Part shown: one piece after another, positions 33,158 through 44,069 of the stretch
Position numbering within the stretch: position 1 is the first letter of the stretch
Layout: the number at the start of each line of letters is the position of its first letter
From: Dendrolimus kikuchii
Lineage: Eukaryota; Arthropoda; Insecta; Lepidoptera; Lasiocampidae
Assembly (NCBI GenBank): GCA_019925095.2
Contig: CM034403.1
Span: 2,609,690 to 2,673,689 of the forward strand
Length of the DNA: 64,000 bases
Reading direction: 5' to 3'
Position numbers and translations under genes: made by a program
The notes under the pieces: model-generated
Seen by the model: the letters and a program-made list of their open reading frames with translations, nothing else
The model's database searches: none
Told to the model about the DNA's origin: nothing

Positions 33158-33355
33158 ATTTCGACGGCCTCTGTGGTTGAGCGGGCTAAGCCTTTGCCGG
33201 CCTACCTCACTGCAACGCAGAGGCTCCGGGTTCGATTCCTGGTATAGTAAATTTCGGAAACGTATTTTCTCCGTTATGGTATGGTAATTATCGTTACTAC
33301 GGTCTGGGTGTCTGGGATCGGCCCCAGAGTAGTCCGTTGTATATTACCCATAACA
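33158..33355 (+). mobile_element. tRNA-derived SINE (tS3)
   Basis: The head has CTGTGGTTGAGCGGGCTAAG (A box) and GGGTTCGATTCC (B box). The body carries GGTCTGGGTGTCTGGGATCG. An inverted body fragment lies at 34985-35055. RTE-M inserted at its right end. Confidence 0.75.
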
Positions 33356-33365
33356 TAAGCGTGAA

Positions 33366-33916
33366 CTTCTAGGCGCTAAGAACCTTAGCCAGAAGGCCCA
33401 GCTCGCCGTACACAACGCGGTGCTGGTACCTACGCTCACGTATGGAAGCGAGAGTTGGGTATGGAAGAAAGAGCATGAAAGTAGAGTAAACGCGGTCGAG
33501 ATGCGAGCACTGTGCAAAATCTGCGGAGTGACGCTTGCGGACCGCGTTCGTAATACCGAAGTAAGAAAGAGAGTTGGTCTGAAAGAAAGTGTCGGGGTGA
33601 AGGTAAGGAAAGGAATGCTCCGGTGGTTCGGACATGTAGAAAGAATGCATGATGAAAGAATGAATAAACAGATATACAATGCAAAAGTGGATGGATGCAG
33701 AAGTCGTGGAAGGCCACGACACACTTTCCATGATCAAATTGATCGTGTACAGAAGGTGATGTTAGGAGCCTTAAGAACAGACGAGCGTGCATGACAAGAG
33801 TTATGAATGTCAAAGAAGCAAGTGAGGTGTGTAAGAATAAGCCTAAATGGCGCTCTGTTGTTCGTGCCTACCCCGCAAGGGACCTGGCGTGAAGTTATGT
33901 ATGTATGTATGTATGT
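33366..33916 (+). mobile_element. RTE-M LINE copy, frameshifted
   Basis: ~550 bp. A 4-bp deletion near 33749 (GATCGTGTACAGAAGG) shifts the frame so it stops early at 33792-33794. Near-perfect duplication ATAAG(C/A)GTGAA at 33355-33365 and 33917-33927. Confidence 0.87.
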
Positions 33917-33929
33917 ATAAGAGTGAATT

Positions 33930-34517
33930 GCTTAATTTGAGGATATACAATATGTGTGTTTGTCTGCCGATTATTATTATTATTTCTGTATTTATTTATT
34001 CTCAAAATTTTTACATTTTTTTTAAATATACACATAAAGATATTTTTTTATAAAGAAATAGATAACATTATTCTTTTATAAAAATATATCAAAACTACTT
34101 TTATAAAAATATATCAAAAATACTTATTATTATTATTGTTTCCATCTGAATGTTTTTAATCGGCAACCATTTTGGATTCCACCCTTTAAACGTCAAGCGA
34201 ATAACGTTGTAAGTCGAATAAATGGAGTCTGTCGGAAGTGAATCAGAATGAAGACGTAAGCGGCATGACAATAAAAACGTTCGCATAATTGTTCGCGATA
34301 AAACTTCAGTTAATTCTCGTATTATGCCTTAATGCCTTACTTTATGGCAATCGTGATACTTTTCGCTAAATGGCGAAGTTTTTATGCGATATTGTTGTTA
34401 CGGTGTCATATAAATTACGACCTCTGTAATCGAGTTATCTAAGCCTTTTTAATATTTTGTAATCAACCAATAATATGTATTATTTTTATGAAATCTTATA
34501 TCTTTCTTATATACTAA
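33930..34517. other. Unassigned stretch
   Basis: AT-rich with a (TTA)n run near 33970; no gene supported. Confidence 0.4.
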
Positions 34518-34707
34518 CTGGCTGTCCCGGCAGACGTTGTTCTGCCCTGAAGAAATAAAATTTAGAACCCGATTCCAGCGCCATCTACCGGGTCCAAATA
34601 TAAGCTATCCTATCTTTCAAATCGGATCAAACTGCACACGGTGTGCAAATTTGATTAAAATCGGTCTAGTACTTTAGGAGTCCATCGCGGACAAACAATG
34701 TGACACG
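34518..34707 (-). mobile_element. Helitron-like short form (Hel-B)
   Basis: It starts CTGGCTGTCCCGGCAGACG (CTGG where CTAG is expected) and ends GTGACACGTAAG. It lies end to end with Hel-F. Confidence 0.65.
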
Positions 34708-34937
34708 TAAGATATATAAAGCTAAACAGTTTGTTTGTTTAAACGCGCTAATCTCAGGAACTACTGGTCTGATTTGAAAAATTCTTTCAGTGTTGGATAG
34801 CCCATTTATCGAAGAAGGCTATAAGCTATATATCATCACGCTAAGACCAATAGAAGCGGAGCAGCAATGAAAAATGTTTCAAAATCGGGGGGCTTTGAAA
34901 AAAAATTCCACGCGGACGGCGTCGCGAGCACAGCTAG
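34708..34937 (+). mobile_element. Helitron-like element (Hel-F)
   Basis: ATATATAAAGC, then ACGCGCTAATCTCAGGAACT and TATATATCATCACGCTAAGA, ending GTCGCGAGCACAGCTAG. A second copy is at 51735-52009. Confidence 0.7.
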
Positions 34938-34984
34938 TCCGTTATAATCAGACACATTGCATATCTCCAAGTTACGCTATGTTA

Positions 34985-35055
34985 TGGATGATATTAAACG
35001 GACTACTCTGGGGCCGATCCCAGACACCCAGACCGTAGTTACGGAAAGTTCGTTG
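34985..35055 (-). mobile_element. tS3 SINE body fragment
   Basis: It is the reverse of the GTCTGGGTGTCTGGGATCGG part of the 33158 copy. Confidence 0.6.
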
Positions 35056-35109
35056 CAGAAATTTTCCTTTGCCAGCAGGACCTACGTTCCAGTGAGCTCG
35101 GCTAGCAGA

Positions 35110-35180
35110 TACTGACCACACAATCACAGGGGCAGTCCTTGCCTAGCTCATTGGAAGGCAGATGTACCGGATTCGATTCC
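35110..35180 (+). mobile_element. tRNA-like SINE head
   Basis: Contains CTTGCCTAGCTCATTGG and a B-box GGATTCGATTCC. No acceptor stem is visible, so not a functional tRNA gene. Confidence 0.45.
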
Positions 35181-35907
35181 TGGCATGGAAACATTTGTAA
35201 ACCAACATTCTGTGATTTACCTAGAGTAAATGGGTGTCTAGCGATCAACATTGTAACAATGGTGGTCAATAGAAACTCAGACAAAACCGAAATCCGAAGC
35301 CGGACCTTCCATTCTAGAATTTTAGTTCATCATCTATCCCTTTCTAAAATATATCTGTCCATCTCTTTTGCTTTCAGAATCTTCTACCTTTTTCTACCTT
35401 CGAAATTTCTACCCTCGGTCGACACAATTACATCAGATGTAGCACAATCATTATACAAACAACAACAATATAACTAATTCATTCTTTTCTTAAGCTTAAT
35501 CAAAGACTAAACACCACAAAGAATGTACTCTTTAAATGTGAATCGTAGTTTTCAATTCAAACCTGAGACTTGGTTCAAGTTCTTCAGTTAATTAACGTGC
35601 AGCAAATAGCTACAAGAGACCCGGCATTAACAAGCACTAAATGAAAACAATACTGCGCTACTTTGCGCTTGAAAATCTTTGAAAAGAAAATCTGTTTTAA
35701 ACAGTTTCAAGTGGATGCATTTGGAATTTAGAATTCATGTTTTCTATTTATCCACCTTATCTAACATACTAAATACTGTATCTCATCCAAACGTATATTT
35801 TACTTTCCGCGTTTGCACGCCCATCAAGGGCGCGTTCCTCTTGTAGCCCACAACACTCAAAACGCTCCTTCAGCCGTTCCAAATGACGACAGCGATCGTT
35901 ACGGTCG
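35181..35907. other. Unassigned stretch
   Basis: Nothing recognised. Confidence 0.4.
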
Positions 35908-36172
35908 ATGGAAAGCGGTTAACATCGCCTATGGACATTTGCAACAGCAAAGTTGCTACAAATGCGCTGCTGCTCTCTTAAGGGAGACTGGAACCTGGTC
36001 ACTAATGCCGGAACACAATTCAAGGTTGTTATGGCGACATACTTTAGACCAGGGGTGGTAGCCATCCAGCCGGGCAAATGCCCTACCACCGGACTGTGGG
36101 TTGTTAAGTCGCCTCTTACGACAGGCCGCCCGGCCGCAGGAAATTGTATTCTTTCTCCGTTCCTGCACGGAT
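35908..36172 (-). mobile_element. S1 copy, 3' end missing
   Basis: Starts GATGGAAAGCGGTTAAC, nearly the same left breakpoint as the copy at 15239. Ends CTGCACGGAT. Confidence 0.9.
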
Positions 36173-36879
36173 CAGGCGACGCTCGCTCACAGTCGCTCAT
36201 AACGACCCATGGCAAGAGGAGTCGGGTCATTTAATAATATTATTTGGAGTTTTACTAGAATATATCGATCACACGAGATAACCGTCGTCCCTACGTCCAC
36301 AAGCATACTTCAACTAATTAAATTTTGCCGAAGACATCCGATCACCACGCGGCCGAAATTATTTTAGTTACACTTACACAACAACATATTCTTTGTAGTG
36401 GAGTATCGATAAGTAAGTAGGTATTAGCGCAACGTATGCCTTGAAAATAACAAGACATATATTGCGTTTATACAAGTCTCCCAAGATAATATCCACGTTT
36501 GTGATTTAATTTTACGCTTTGGGTTCTAGTTATAGTTAGTTTTAGTTGACATTAATTACAAGCTCAGCGCTAAAATCAAAAGAACCGCCGTGAGTTTGTT
36601 TCATTGAGTTTATGAACGCAACCCGATGCGAAGCGTGCGACGCAAAAGGGGCGGGGTCACGGGGATTCCCCGACATTAAGGAACGAGAGAGCCAAAACAA
36701 TTGAACAATCATTCAATCGAAAGTGTGTACAAGGTGCGCATTGATTTTTTTATAATAAGTTCTAGCATTAAAAACAATATATAGTTTGTGTTGTTAACTG
36801 ACTGTTTTAACGTGTTTTCACAATGAGTGATAGTAATCAAGATTAAAAAAAGAAATTATCTGGTTATTAAAATAAGTAA
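36173..36879 (+). promoter_or_regulatory. Promoter-like unique stretch (tentative)
   Basis: A GC box GGGGCGGGG (36648-36656) and a palindromic kappaB-type site GGGGATTCCCC (36661-36671) lie ~150 bp before CACAATGAGTG (ATG at 36823), which opens an 8-codon frame ending in TAA. No gene follows because S1 begins at 36880. It could be an orphan promoter, a transposon 5' end, or chance. Confidence 0.3.
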
Positions 36880-37191
36880 TTTTTTTTTTATTGCAGGAGA
36901 TCAGCAGACAGGCAGCGGGCCCACTTGATGGAAAGCGGTTACCATCGTCTATGGACATTTGCAACACCAAAGTTGCTACAAATGCGCTGCTGCTCTCTTA
37001 AGGGAGACTGGAACCTGGTCACTAATGCCGGAACACAACTCAAGGCTGTTATGGCGACATACTTTAGACCAGAGGTGGTAGTCATCCAGTCGGGCAAATG
37101 CCCTACCACCTAGCTGTGGGTTGTTTTGTCGCCTCTTACGACAGGCCGCCCGGCCGCAGGTAATTGTATTCTTTCTCCGTTCCTGCACGGA
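36880..37191 (-). mobile_element. S1 copy, full length
   Basis: TTGCAGGAGATCAGC at left (the GATCAGC subtype) and CTGCACGGAT at right. Confidence 0.92.
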
Positions 37192-37331
37192 TAAATTTTA
37201 AGGCTCTACCATCCACTTCCAAAGAATCATTAGACAGAAACCAGTTTTACCTTTTTAGAAAAATATTATTTAAGTATATAAAACTGGAGAAAATTAATTT
37301 CGCTCAAATTTAACAAATAAAAAAGAAATTA

Positions 37332-37535
37332 TCACACACCTTCCATGATCAAATTGATCGTGTACTAGCAGAAGGTGATGTCAGGAGTCTTAAGAACAGA
37401 CGAGCTTGCATGACAAGAGTTATGAATGTCAAAGAGGCAAGTGAGGTGTGTAAGAATAAGCCTAAATGGCACTCTGTTGTTCGTGTCTACCCCGCAAGGG
37501 AACTGGCGTGAAGTTATATATGTATGTATGTATGT
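37332..37535 (+). mobile_element. RTE-M LINE fragment
   Basis: Starts within HTFHDQIDRV and ends with ATGT tail. The 13-bp duplication AAAAAAGAAATTA lies at 37319-37331 and 37536-37548. Confidence 0.9.
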
Positions 37536-37548
37536 AAAAAAGAAATTA

Positions 37549-38092
37549 GTTGAAACATGAATATTCGTGAAAAACAGAGGCGGTTCATAGGTTTCGCACA
37601 CAGGCGCTGTGGCGGGTCGGCGCGGCCCTGCATTTGATTAGAGACATGGAATTAACTACACTTGAAGCGCATTTAAGATTTGTGCGTACTGTATAACGCC
37701 ACGACAACACCGCAGTGGCGCCACGCCACCGTCGCACTATTTCGTGTATCTGGGCCCTAAAAGTAAAAACATTTTGTAACTCACTGTACAACTCTAAGAC
37801 TTCAAAGACTACTCTTTCAAAGCGCTTATAATAATGTACAATGTAGCCGAAATCCTTTTGTATTATATAAGTTAAACTCGATACAAGTTTCACAGAGTTG
37901 TCTGAGGATGTGACGTCATAAAACGCTGCCCTCCTTTCGTAAGAGCAGCGACAAAGGAGTTTAGTAGTTTCAAAGCAATGCATTTTAAGCGAATCCTTAT
38001 ATAGGATGCGTTCACAATACGAATATTTAGTTTATTCTTTGTATAGGATAAGGTCCGCTATCTACAAAGAATAAAGCTAATATTAATAATAT
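37549..38092. other. Unassigned stretch
   Basis: A 132-codon minus frame (37585-37983) shows no recognised motif or repeats; coding potential is doubtful. Confidence 0.3.
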
Positions 38093-38334
38093 TGTTACGA
38101 GTTAGCGGGACTCGAATCAAAATGCCGTTAGAATTGTTATAGAGTTTATTAGAACTATACAAACACGTATAACATAGGTACAAATATAACAGAATACACA
38201 ATAATCCAAACCTAAAACGCGCAAGGTCGTAATCCAATAAAACGCGCAAAGTCCGTCACTATTAGATTCCCAAATGTACACATGTCAACGATCGAGGACA
38301 TCGCGCTGTGCGCTCACCTCTTTTATTAAATTTA
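38093..38334 (-). mobile_element. LTR-1, truncated
   Basis: Starts TGTTACGAGTTAGCG (reverse of the LTR 3' end) and matches ~185 bp before diverging near 38280. RTE-M inserted close to the break. Confidence 0.75.
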
Positions 38335-38585
38335 TACATACATACATAACTTCACACCAGTTCCCTTGCGGGGTAGGCACGAATAACAGAGCGCCATTTA
38401 GGCTTATTCTTACACACCTCACTTGCTTCTTTGACATTCATAACTCTTGTCATGCACGCTCATCTGTTCTTAAGGCTCCTGACATCACCTTCTGCTAGTA
38501 CACGATCAATTTGATCATAGAAGGTGTGTCGTGGCCTTCCACGACTTCTGCATCCATCCACTTTTGCATTGTATATTATTATGTA
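38335..38585 (-). mobile_element. RTE-M LINE fragment
   Basis: The 13-bp duplication TTTATTAAATTTA at 38322-38334 and 38586-38598 flanks it. The 5' end stops in the KQIYNAKVD codons. Confidence 0.9.
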
Positions 38586-38598
38586 TTTATTAAATTTA

Positions 38599-38994
38599 CT
38601 TGCTTAATTACTTACTTCAATTACTGGCCGTGCCAATAACTTTCGAAGACCTAATCTGTGTACAGTGGTAGCTCTTAAGTGAAACAGAGTTCCGTGCTCT
38701 GTTCCCGAGTGCAACCTGAACCGAGCCAGGAGAGGGCTGATCTCAAGGTTGGTGGAGCTTCTGCTTTTATAATGTAAGGATTTAGGATATATCTCCGCTA
38801 TACAGTCCACAGAATTCGAGCCACTATAACCTGTGGGTTAGAGCATCCCACAGAATCCGAGTCTGGGGTCAGATTCGGCCTTAAAGGCCGTAACTTCACT
38901 CAATCACTTACTTTCTACAATACCACTTACCACTATTCTTCGACTACGACACCATTCTCTCTATAAGATTATTGTTGGATCCTCACAATTTACA
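38599..38994. other. Unassigned, with a tRNA-like patch near 38820-38890
   Basis: A 68-codon minus frame (38604-38810) is not recognised. GTGGGTTAGAGCATCCC resembles an A box but a B box is weak. Confidence 0.3.
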
Positions 38995-39308
38995 CTTTTT
39001 TTTTGTATAGTAGGAGATCAACAGACAGGCAGATGGCCCACTTGATGGAAAACGGTTACCATCGCCTATGGACATTTGCAACACCAAAGGTGCTACAAAT
39101 GCGCTGCTGCTCTCTTAAGTGAGTCTGGAACCTGGTCACTAATGCCGGAACACAACTCAAAGTTGTTATGGCGGTATGCTCTAGACCAGGGGTGGTAGCC
39201 ATTCAGTCGGGAAAACGCCCTAACACCTGGCTTGTGTTGATTTGTCGCCTCTTACGACAGGCCGCCCGGGCGCAAGAAATTGTATTCTTTCTCCGTTCCT
39301 GCACGGAT
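38995..39308 (-). mobile_element. S1 copy, full length
   Basis: AGTAGGAGATCAACAGAC at left, CTGCACGGAT at right; several private changes. Confidence 0.9.
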
Positions 39309-39677
39309 AAGTAAATTATACTGATGTGGGTAGTTCAGATTCAGTTGGATTTCGCCGCCATAGCGTGTTGGTGAAGCTAGTTTCCAACGCACGCGAGGTC
39401 AGTCCGGACGTTCCGTTTTCTCTGTGCTCAGACCAAGTGAATGTTCCACATTGCATTCTTCTATATCTCATTGGACTTTATATACAAGCCGTGCTTGCTC
39501 TTTGCTGTGAGTGTGCCATACTTCGAAGACTTAAGTTCCAGCCGAGGACTTATTAGTGCCGTGCACTCTTCGGAGGTGTCTAGCTGGAGATGGATTCCGA
39601 GGTCAATGGTGCTTATTACCCCATAGGTTCTTGTGCAGGATTTGGCATACCTCTCACTGTCATATATTCCCTTAAAT
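39309..39677 (+). other. Unique stretch with a possible first exon
   Basis: An ATG at 39590 in GGAGATGGATTC context opens MDSEVNGAYYPIGSCAGFGI, then runs into S1 at 39678. The sequence before it is GC-normal and unlike the repeats. It could be a 5' exon or chance; no downstream exon is visible. Confidence 0.25.
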
Positions 39678-39990
39678 ATTTTTTTTTATATTGCACGAGT
39701 TCAGCAGACAGGCAGACGGCCCACTTGGTGGAAAGCGGTTACTATCGCCTATGGACATTTGCAACACCAAAGTTGCTACAAATGCGCTGCCTGTCTCTTA
39801 AGGGGGACTGGAACCTGGTCACTAATGCCGGAACACAACTCAAAGTTGTTATGGCGGCATGCTCTATACCAGGGGTGGTCGCCGTCCAGTCGAGCAAATA
39901 CTCTACCACCTTGCTGTGGGTTGTTTAGTCGCCTCTTACGACAGGCCGCCGGGATGCAGGAAATTGTATTCTTTCTCCGTTCCTGCACGG
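39678..39990 (-). mobile_element. S1 copy, full length
   Basis: ATTGCACGAGTTCAGC at left and CTGCACGGAT at right; GCCGCCGGGATGCAGG replaces the usual CGGCCGCAGG. Confidence 0.9.
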
Positions 39991-40053
39991 ATAAAATATA
40001 GTTTTATTTAATTAGGAAATCATATAAATTAATGCTTTCAAGTACAATAGTTA

Positions 40054-40170
40054 TAGAGCAGCAGCGCATTTGTAGCATCTTTGGTGTTGCAAATGTCCAT
40101 AGGCGATGGTAACCGCTTTCCATCAAGTGGGCCATCTGCCTGTCTGCTGAACTCCTGCAATAAAAAAATG
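40054..40170 (+). mobile_element. S1 copy, heavily 5'-truncated
   Basis: Begins at AGAGCAGCAGCGCATTTG and keeps only the last ~110 bp plus A-tail. Confidence 0.9.
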
Positions 40171-40261
40171 TAAAAATATGTTATAAATTTTATATACATA
40201 ATTTTATTTTTATTTATTTTTTATTCTAGTTATATTGCAAAACAAATTGTTACACAATTTT

Positions 40262-40392
40262 TCTCTAATCCATCCTAAGGTTGTCTGGAAGAAATTGCTT
40301 TTAGTGATAAGACCGCCTATTGTCTTCTGTACTTGAACTTCTTGAATCGTATCTTAATGTTATGCAATAAAGTATATTCTATTCTATACTAT
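40262..40392 (+). repeat. LINE 3' UTR hairpin tail
   Basis: GGTTGTCTGGAAGAAATTGC then AGTGATAAGACCGCCTATTG and GCAATAAAG; ends in a TATTCTATTCTA run. Confidence 0.6.
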
Positions 40393-40424
40393 TCATATGA
40401 AAATTAAATTATAAAATCTAGTCC

Positions 40425-40640
40425 CAGACTGCTGTCAGTTGGAAACGTGCGCAAAAGACTGACTTGGCTACATTACTTCGCTCAATGGCAACGCTGATGC
40501 GTTGTCCGAAGTATAGACCACTCTTTTGGTCACGTGAGCCCTCTACCAGGCGTTTCACTGTCTCGATAAAGTTTGTGCGCCTCAGGCCCCCATGGTCCCA
40601 GGGTCTCGACCCCGAACTGTATTTATTCGTACTGTGTGAC
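40425..40640 (-). pseudogene. LINE-J C-terminal fragment, frameshifted
   Basis: Minus-strand frames give pieces of GVETLGPWG, HKLYRD and QRISVAI-like sequence with several breaks. Confidence 0.55.
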
Positions 40641-40944
40641 TATTGTAAACGTCGAAATAGTAAGTTATACGCTCCACATCGAGTTTTATTTGGAAGAAGC
40701 AACTATAAGCAATAGTGATATTAATTTTACGAACGATAATAATGAACTACGTGTATGAACACCTACTTACCTTGCGGTTGGACGAAGTACAAATGAAACT
40801 GCTAATGAGAGCCCGGCGAGACCCAATTATCTAGCTCGTTCTTTGTCTCAAATAAAAATGTACATTTTCAACGTTCCAAGGCTCTTAAGCGTATAATGTT
40901 TGCATTTAAAGACTATTATTTTGCTTCCAGTTATTCGAATGAAG
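40641..40944. other. Unassigned stretch
   Basis: Nothing recognised. Confidence 0.4.
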
Positions 40945-40957
40945 CTTACCAGGTTGT

Positions 40958-41297
40958 ACATACATACATAACTTCACGCCAGTTCCCTTGCGGGGTAGGC
41001 ACGAATAACGGAGCGCCATTTAGGCTTATTCTTACACACCTCACTTGCTTCTTTGACATTCATAACTCTTGTCATGCACGCTCGTCTGTTCTTAAGGCTC
41101 CTGACATCACCTTCTGCTAGTACACGATCAATTTGATCATGGAAGGTGTCTCGTGGCCTTCCACGACTTCTGCATCCATCCACTTTTGCATTGTATATCT
41201 GTTGAGTCATTCTTTAATCATGCATTCTTTCCACATGCCCGAACCACCGGAGCATTCCTTTCCTTACCTTCACCCCGACACTCTCTTTCAGAGTTGT
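40958..41297 (-). mobile_element. RTE-M LINE fragment
   Basis: 13-bp duplication CTTACCAGGTTGT at 40945-40957 and 41298-41310. Keeps ~105 codons. Confidence 0.9.
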
Positions 41298-41330
41298 CTT
41301 ACCAGGTTGTCTTGTGTTTATTTATAAATC

Positions 41331-42051
41331 CTATCCTTCATACTAATATTACAGACGCAATAGTTGCATACATATATACTTATAAGTTTATGTATATTTG
41401 TTACGCTTTCACGCAAAAACTGCTGAATGGATTTGGATGAAACTTTATAATAAGGTTACGAGTACGGGAGTCGAATTAAAATGCCGCTAGAATTACTATA
41501 GAATTTATTAGAACTATACAAACACGTATAACATAGGTACAAATATAACCGGACGCAATAAGTCCAAATGTAATGCACAATTCAATAACACGCGCAAAGT
41601 CCGTCACTAAAATGTACGCACGTCTTGCCTCGCTTGTGTTATCGCTTTGACTGCCGGTCTTTCCATTGGGCCATTGCTTTATACTGCACCGATACAATAT
41701 GGCTGCCAGCTAGATCGAATTTCTTAGAATCAGTCCGACACACCTGTCTAATGACTGCGATAAAAGATACTATACATAATAGGCTGTTTTCTAATTACAA
41801 ATTTTAAACACAACGTAAACAAAAGAAGACAGTCATAAATAGTTTCAATGTTATTAGCTCAAACGCCGCGGCAGGCAATAAATGTGCTTTGTCTACAAGC
41901 ATGCAGGTAGCCTAACTTGTAACAATAATATAGCTTACACATCAGTAAATTCCAAAGACAAAGACCATAATTTATAAAGATGTAGTGTGAATTATCCAAA
42001 ATATAACGATTTTCCATCACCACGCGGGTGAGACCGCGGGGCGCAGCTAGT
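41331..42051 (+). mobile_element. Helitron-like element split by a solo LTR
   Basis: The left part contains TTCATACTAATATTACAGAC and CTGCTGAATGGATTTGGATG. The right part ends GACCGCGGGGCGCAGCTAG followed by T. LTR-1 occupies 41454-41924. Confidence 0.65.
41454..41924 (-). mobile_element. Solo LTR-1, nested
   Basis: 471 bp. Starts GGTTACGAG (TG mutated to GG) and ends CTTGTAACA. Flanked by ATAA at 41450-41453 and 41925-41928. Confidence 0.85.
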
Positions 42052-42125
42052 AAATATATAACTATATGTACGAGTATATTGATATGTTTATTCGTAATAT
42101 TTTCTTAAGTTTTCGCGACTTGTAT

Positions 42126-42184
42126 ACATAATAAAACTACGTTTTAACGGCGCTTAAAACCGTTAAAACGTAGTTTTATTATGT
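42126..42184. repeat. Perfect fold-back, 25-bp arms
   Basis: Arms 42126-42150 and 42160-42184 are perfect inverted copies (ACTACGTTTTAACGG / CCGTTAAAACGTAGT at the core) around CGCTTAAAA. The sequence matches the end of repeat K. Confidence 0.85.
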
Positions 42185-42189
42185 TTATT

Positions 42190-42602
42190 CGTTACAAGAA
42201 ATTCAATCTGTAAAGTGACAGTGCAATATAACACTTACCAAATTTTTGAAGTGAAACTTTTTTAGAATGGTTTAGGATGATTGAAACTCGATTAAACGAA
42301 AAGGCGACACTAAAAAGAGATAAACACATAAATCTGTAGGACTGCCTGCGAGAGAATGAGATAAAATACATTATGTTTATTAATTTAAAGAGTGCGCATA
42401 CAGATAAAGTTGGAAATGTTGTGAAGTTTTTCGTTAATACTTCAAATTTCGTGTTTTAAAGTTTAAATATATTATAACGATATAATATATGAAATGTGAC
42501 GTCACGAAAATTAGAATACCTCCCATGCCTTGTCACACTTGGTTCCACTTCTACAGCGTGTGAACTATAGACACACATATAATTTTTTATACTTTCAAAA
42601 GT
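42190..42602. other. Unassigned stretch
   Basis: Nothing recognised. Confidence 0.4.
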
Positions 42603-42770
42603 TATGTGGAAGAAATCGCTGATAACAATAAAACCGCCTATAGTAATGCTAGTTATCATTTCTATTAACTGTATATTTAATATACAACAAAATATATTTA
42701 TTCATTCATATTCCATACCGTTCCGTTCGATTCCATTACGTTCTATTCGTTTCCAGTCTGTTCAATATTC
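42603..42770 (+). repeat. Degenerate LINE 3' tail with (ATTCCGTTC)-like run
   Basis: GGAAGAAATCGCTGATAAC and AACCGCCTATAGT are a decayed hairpin tail. CCATACCGTTCCGTTCGATT matches 44700-44725. Confidence 0.5.
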
Positions 42771-43039
42771 AGTCCAATACCTGAACATGTTTGTAAGGCT
42801 ACAGGTTGTAAGGCTATTATCAGACAATAAAAAGGATGCTTGTTCATAAACCGTAATTATTCTGAGCGTATTACTTCCAAGAGAATGTTTATCTAATTAA
42901 TCAAGTACAATTAACTATAGATTATGATTCTCGCACAATAATTAGCCACCATAGAGTGTTACTACTACAAAGTATGCGTCGGCCTAAAACCGAAATGAGA
43001 CGAAACCAGTTGCATCGTTAAGTACCAAAAAGACCGACA

Positions 43040-43310
43040 TTAAGGGTCCCCGCAGACTATAGACTTTTTATCGGCCGATAGTTTGATCGGCTTTTTAATC
43101 AGTATGGAGAGGTATGCAAATGCGCACATTACAGTGATTCAGTATCGGCCGACAAAAAAGTTTGTTGGGCTCCACAATTGCCTTTAAACTAAACTATCGA
43201 CGAACTATCGGCCGACCGCTGGATCAGTGTGGCGCTCTTCTCCGCCCGCACACCTGCCAATTTTTTGTTTCATCGGCCGACTCGGCCGATAGCTTCAGTT
43301 CACTTTGCGT
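43040..43310. repeat. TCGGCCGA-rich segment, possible DNA transposon
   Basis: The palindrome TCGGCCGA occurs six times, several within ATCGGCCGATAG. CCCCGCAGACTATAGAC at the left looks terminal. No partner end or duplication was fixed. Confidence 0.4.
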
Positions 43311-43538
43311 TGGAGGTAGGAAAGCTCGTGGGCGTGGTTGTACATGATGATGATGATTTAGAATGAATGGTGTACAACTTCCCTTGCAATAGTCTATTAC
43401 TGTAGATGGGATGTACCCAATATTCTCGATTTCTTTTCTTCATCCTTCTTCTACTTTTTATCAAGTATAAAGCAATAACAATATTTCTGGGCAACATTCC
43501 ACGCGACTGATCTCTTCACCAACTCTAGCGAATGTAAT

Positions 43539-44069
43539 CAATCGGACGACTGTTGTTTGGCTGGTCTGCACTCACGTCCAACCCAACTGTTTTGTTGGTC
43601 CAGTGTGCGTACGAGCATATGGGAGGACCGCCTACGACACCCCAGCGCGGGTCTCGCCACCATTGATGCGGTGAGACCCGTCCTGCAGTTCTGGCTCAGA
43701 CGCAAACACGGCACCCTGACGTTTAGGCTGACGCAGGTCCTCTCTGGGCATGGATGCTTTGGGAGGTACCTGTGTCGCATTGGCCGCGAGGCGACGTCAG
43801 GGTGCCATCATTGTGACACCGGCGACGAGGATACAGCGCTGCACACACTCCAGGAGTGTCCAGCCTGGGCAGAGCAGCGCCGAGACCTCGTCGCCGTAAC
43901 CGGACTTGACCTTTCGCTCCCGGCCGTGGTACGCACCATGGTCGGGAGCAACACTGGATGGACCGCCGTCTCCTCCTTCTGCGAGCACGTTATACTTGCA
44001 AAGGAGGAGGCGGAGCGGGAGCGTGAGCGCACGTCACGGCTCCGCTCCCGCCAAAGGAGGACGCGCTGA
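43539..44069 (+). pseudogene. R1-like LINE polymerase C-terminus with Cys-His motif
   Basis: The frame is open for ~175 codons to the stop at 44067-44069. It contains TIDAVRPVLQFWLRRKHGTL, LTQVLSGHGCFGRYL and CHHCDTGDEDTALHTLQECP (C-x2-C...H-x4-C), the zinc-knuckle-like ending of R1-clade LINE ORF2. A charged EEAERERERTSRLRSRQRR tail follows. The endonuclease and reverse transcriptase are missing, so it is a 5'-truncated copy. Codon use is GC-rich, unlike the surrounding DNA. Confidence 0.82.

Noticed and set aside
33158..33245. Functional tRNA gene
   Set aside because: It continues into a SINE body that recurs at 34985.
37585..37983. 132-codon minus frame as a gene
   Set aside because: No motif, no splice or poly(A) context, and composition like random sequence.
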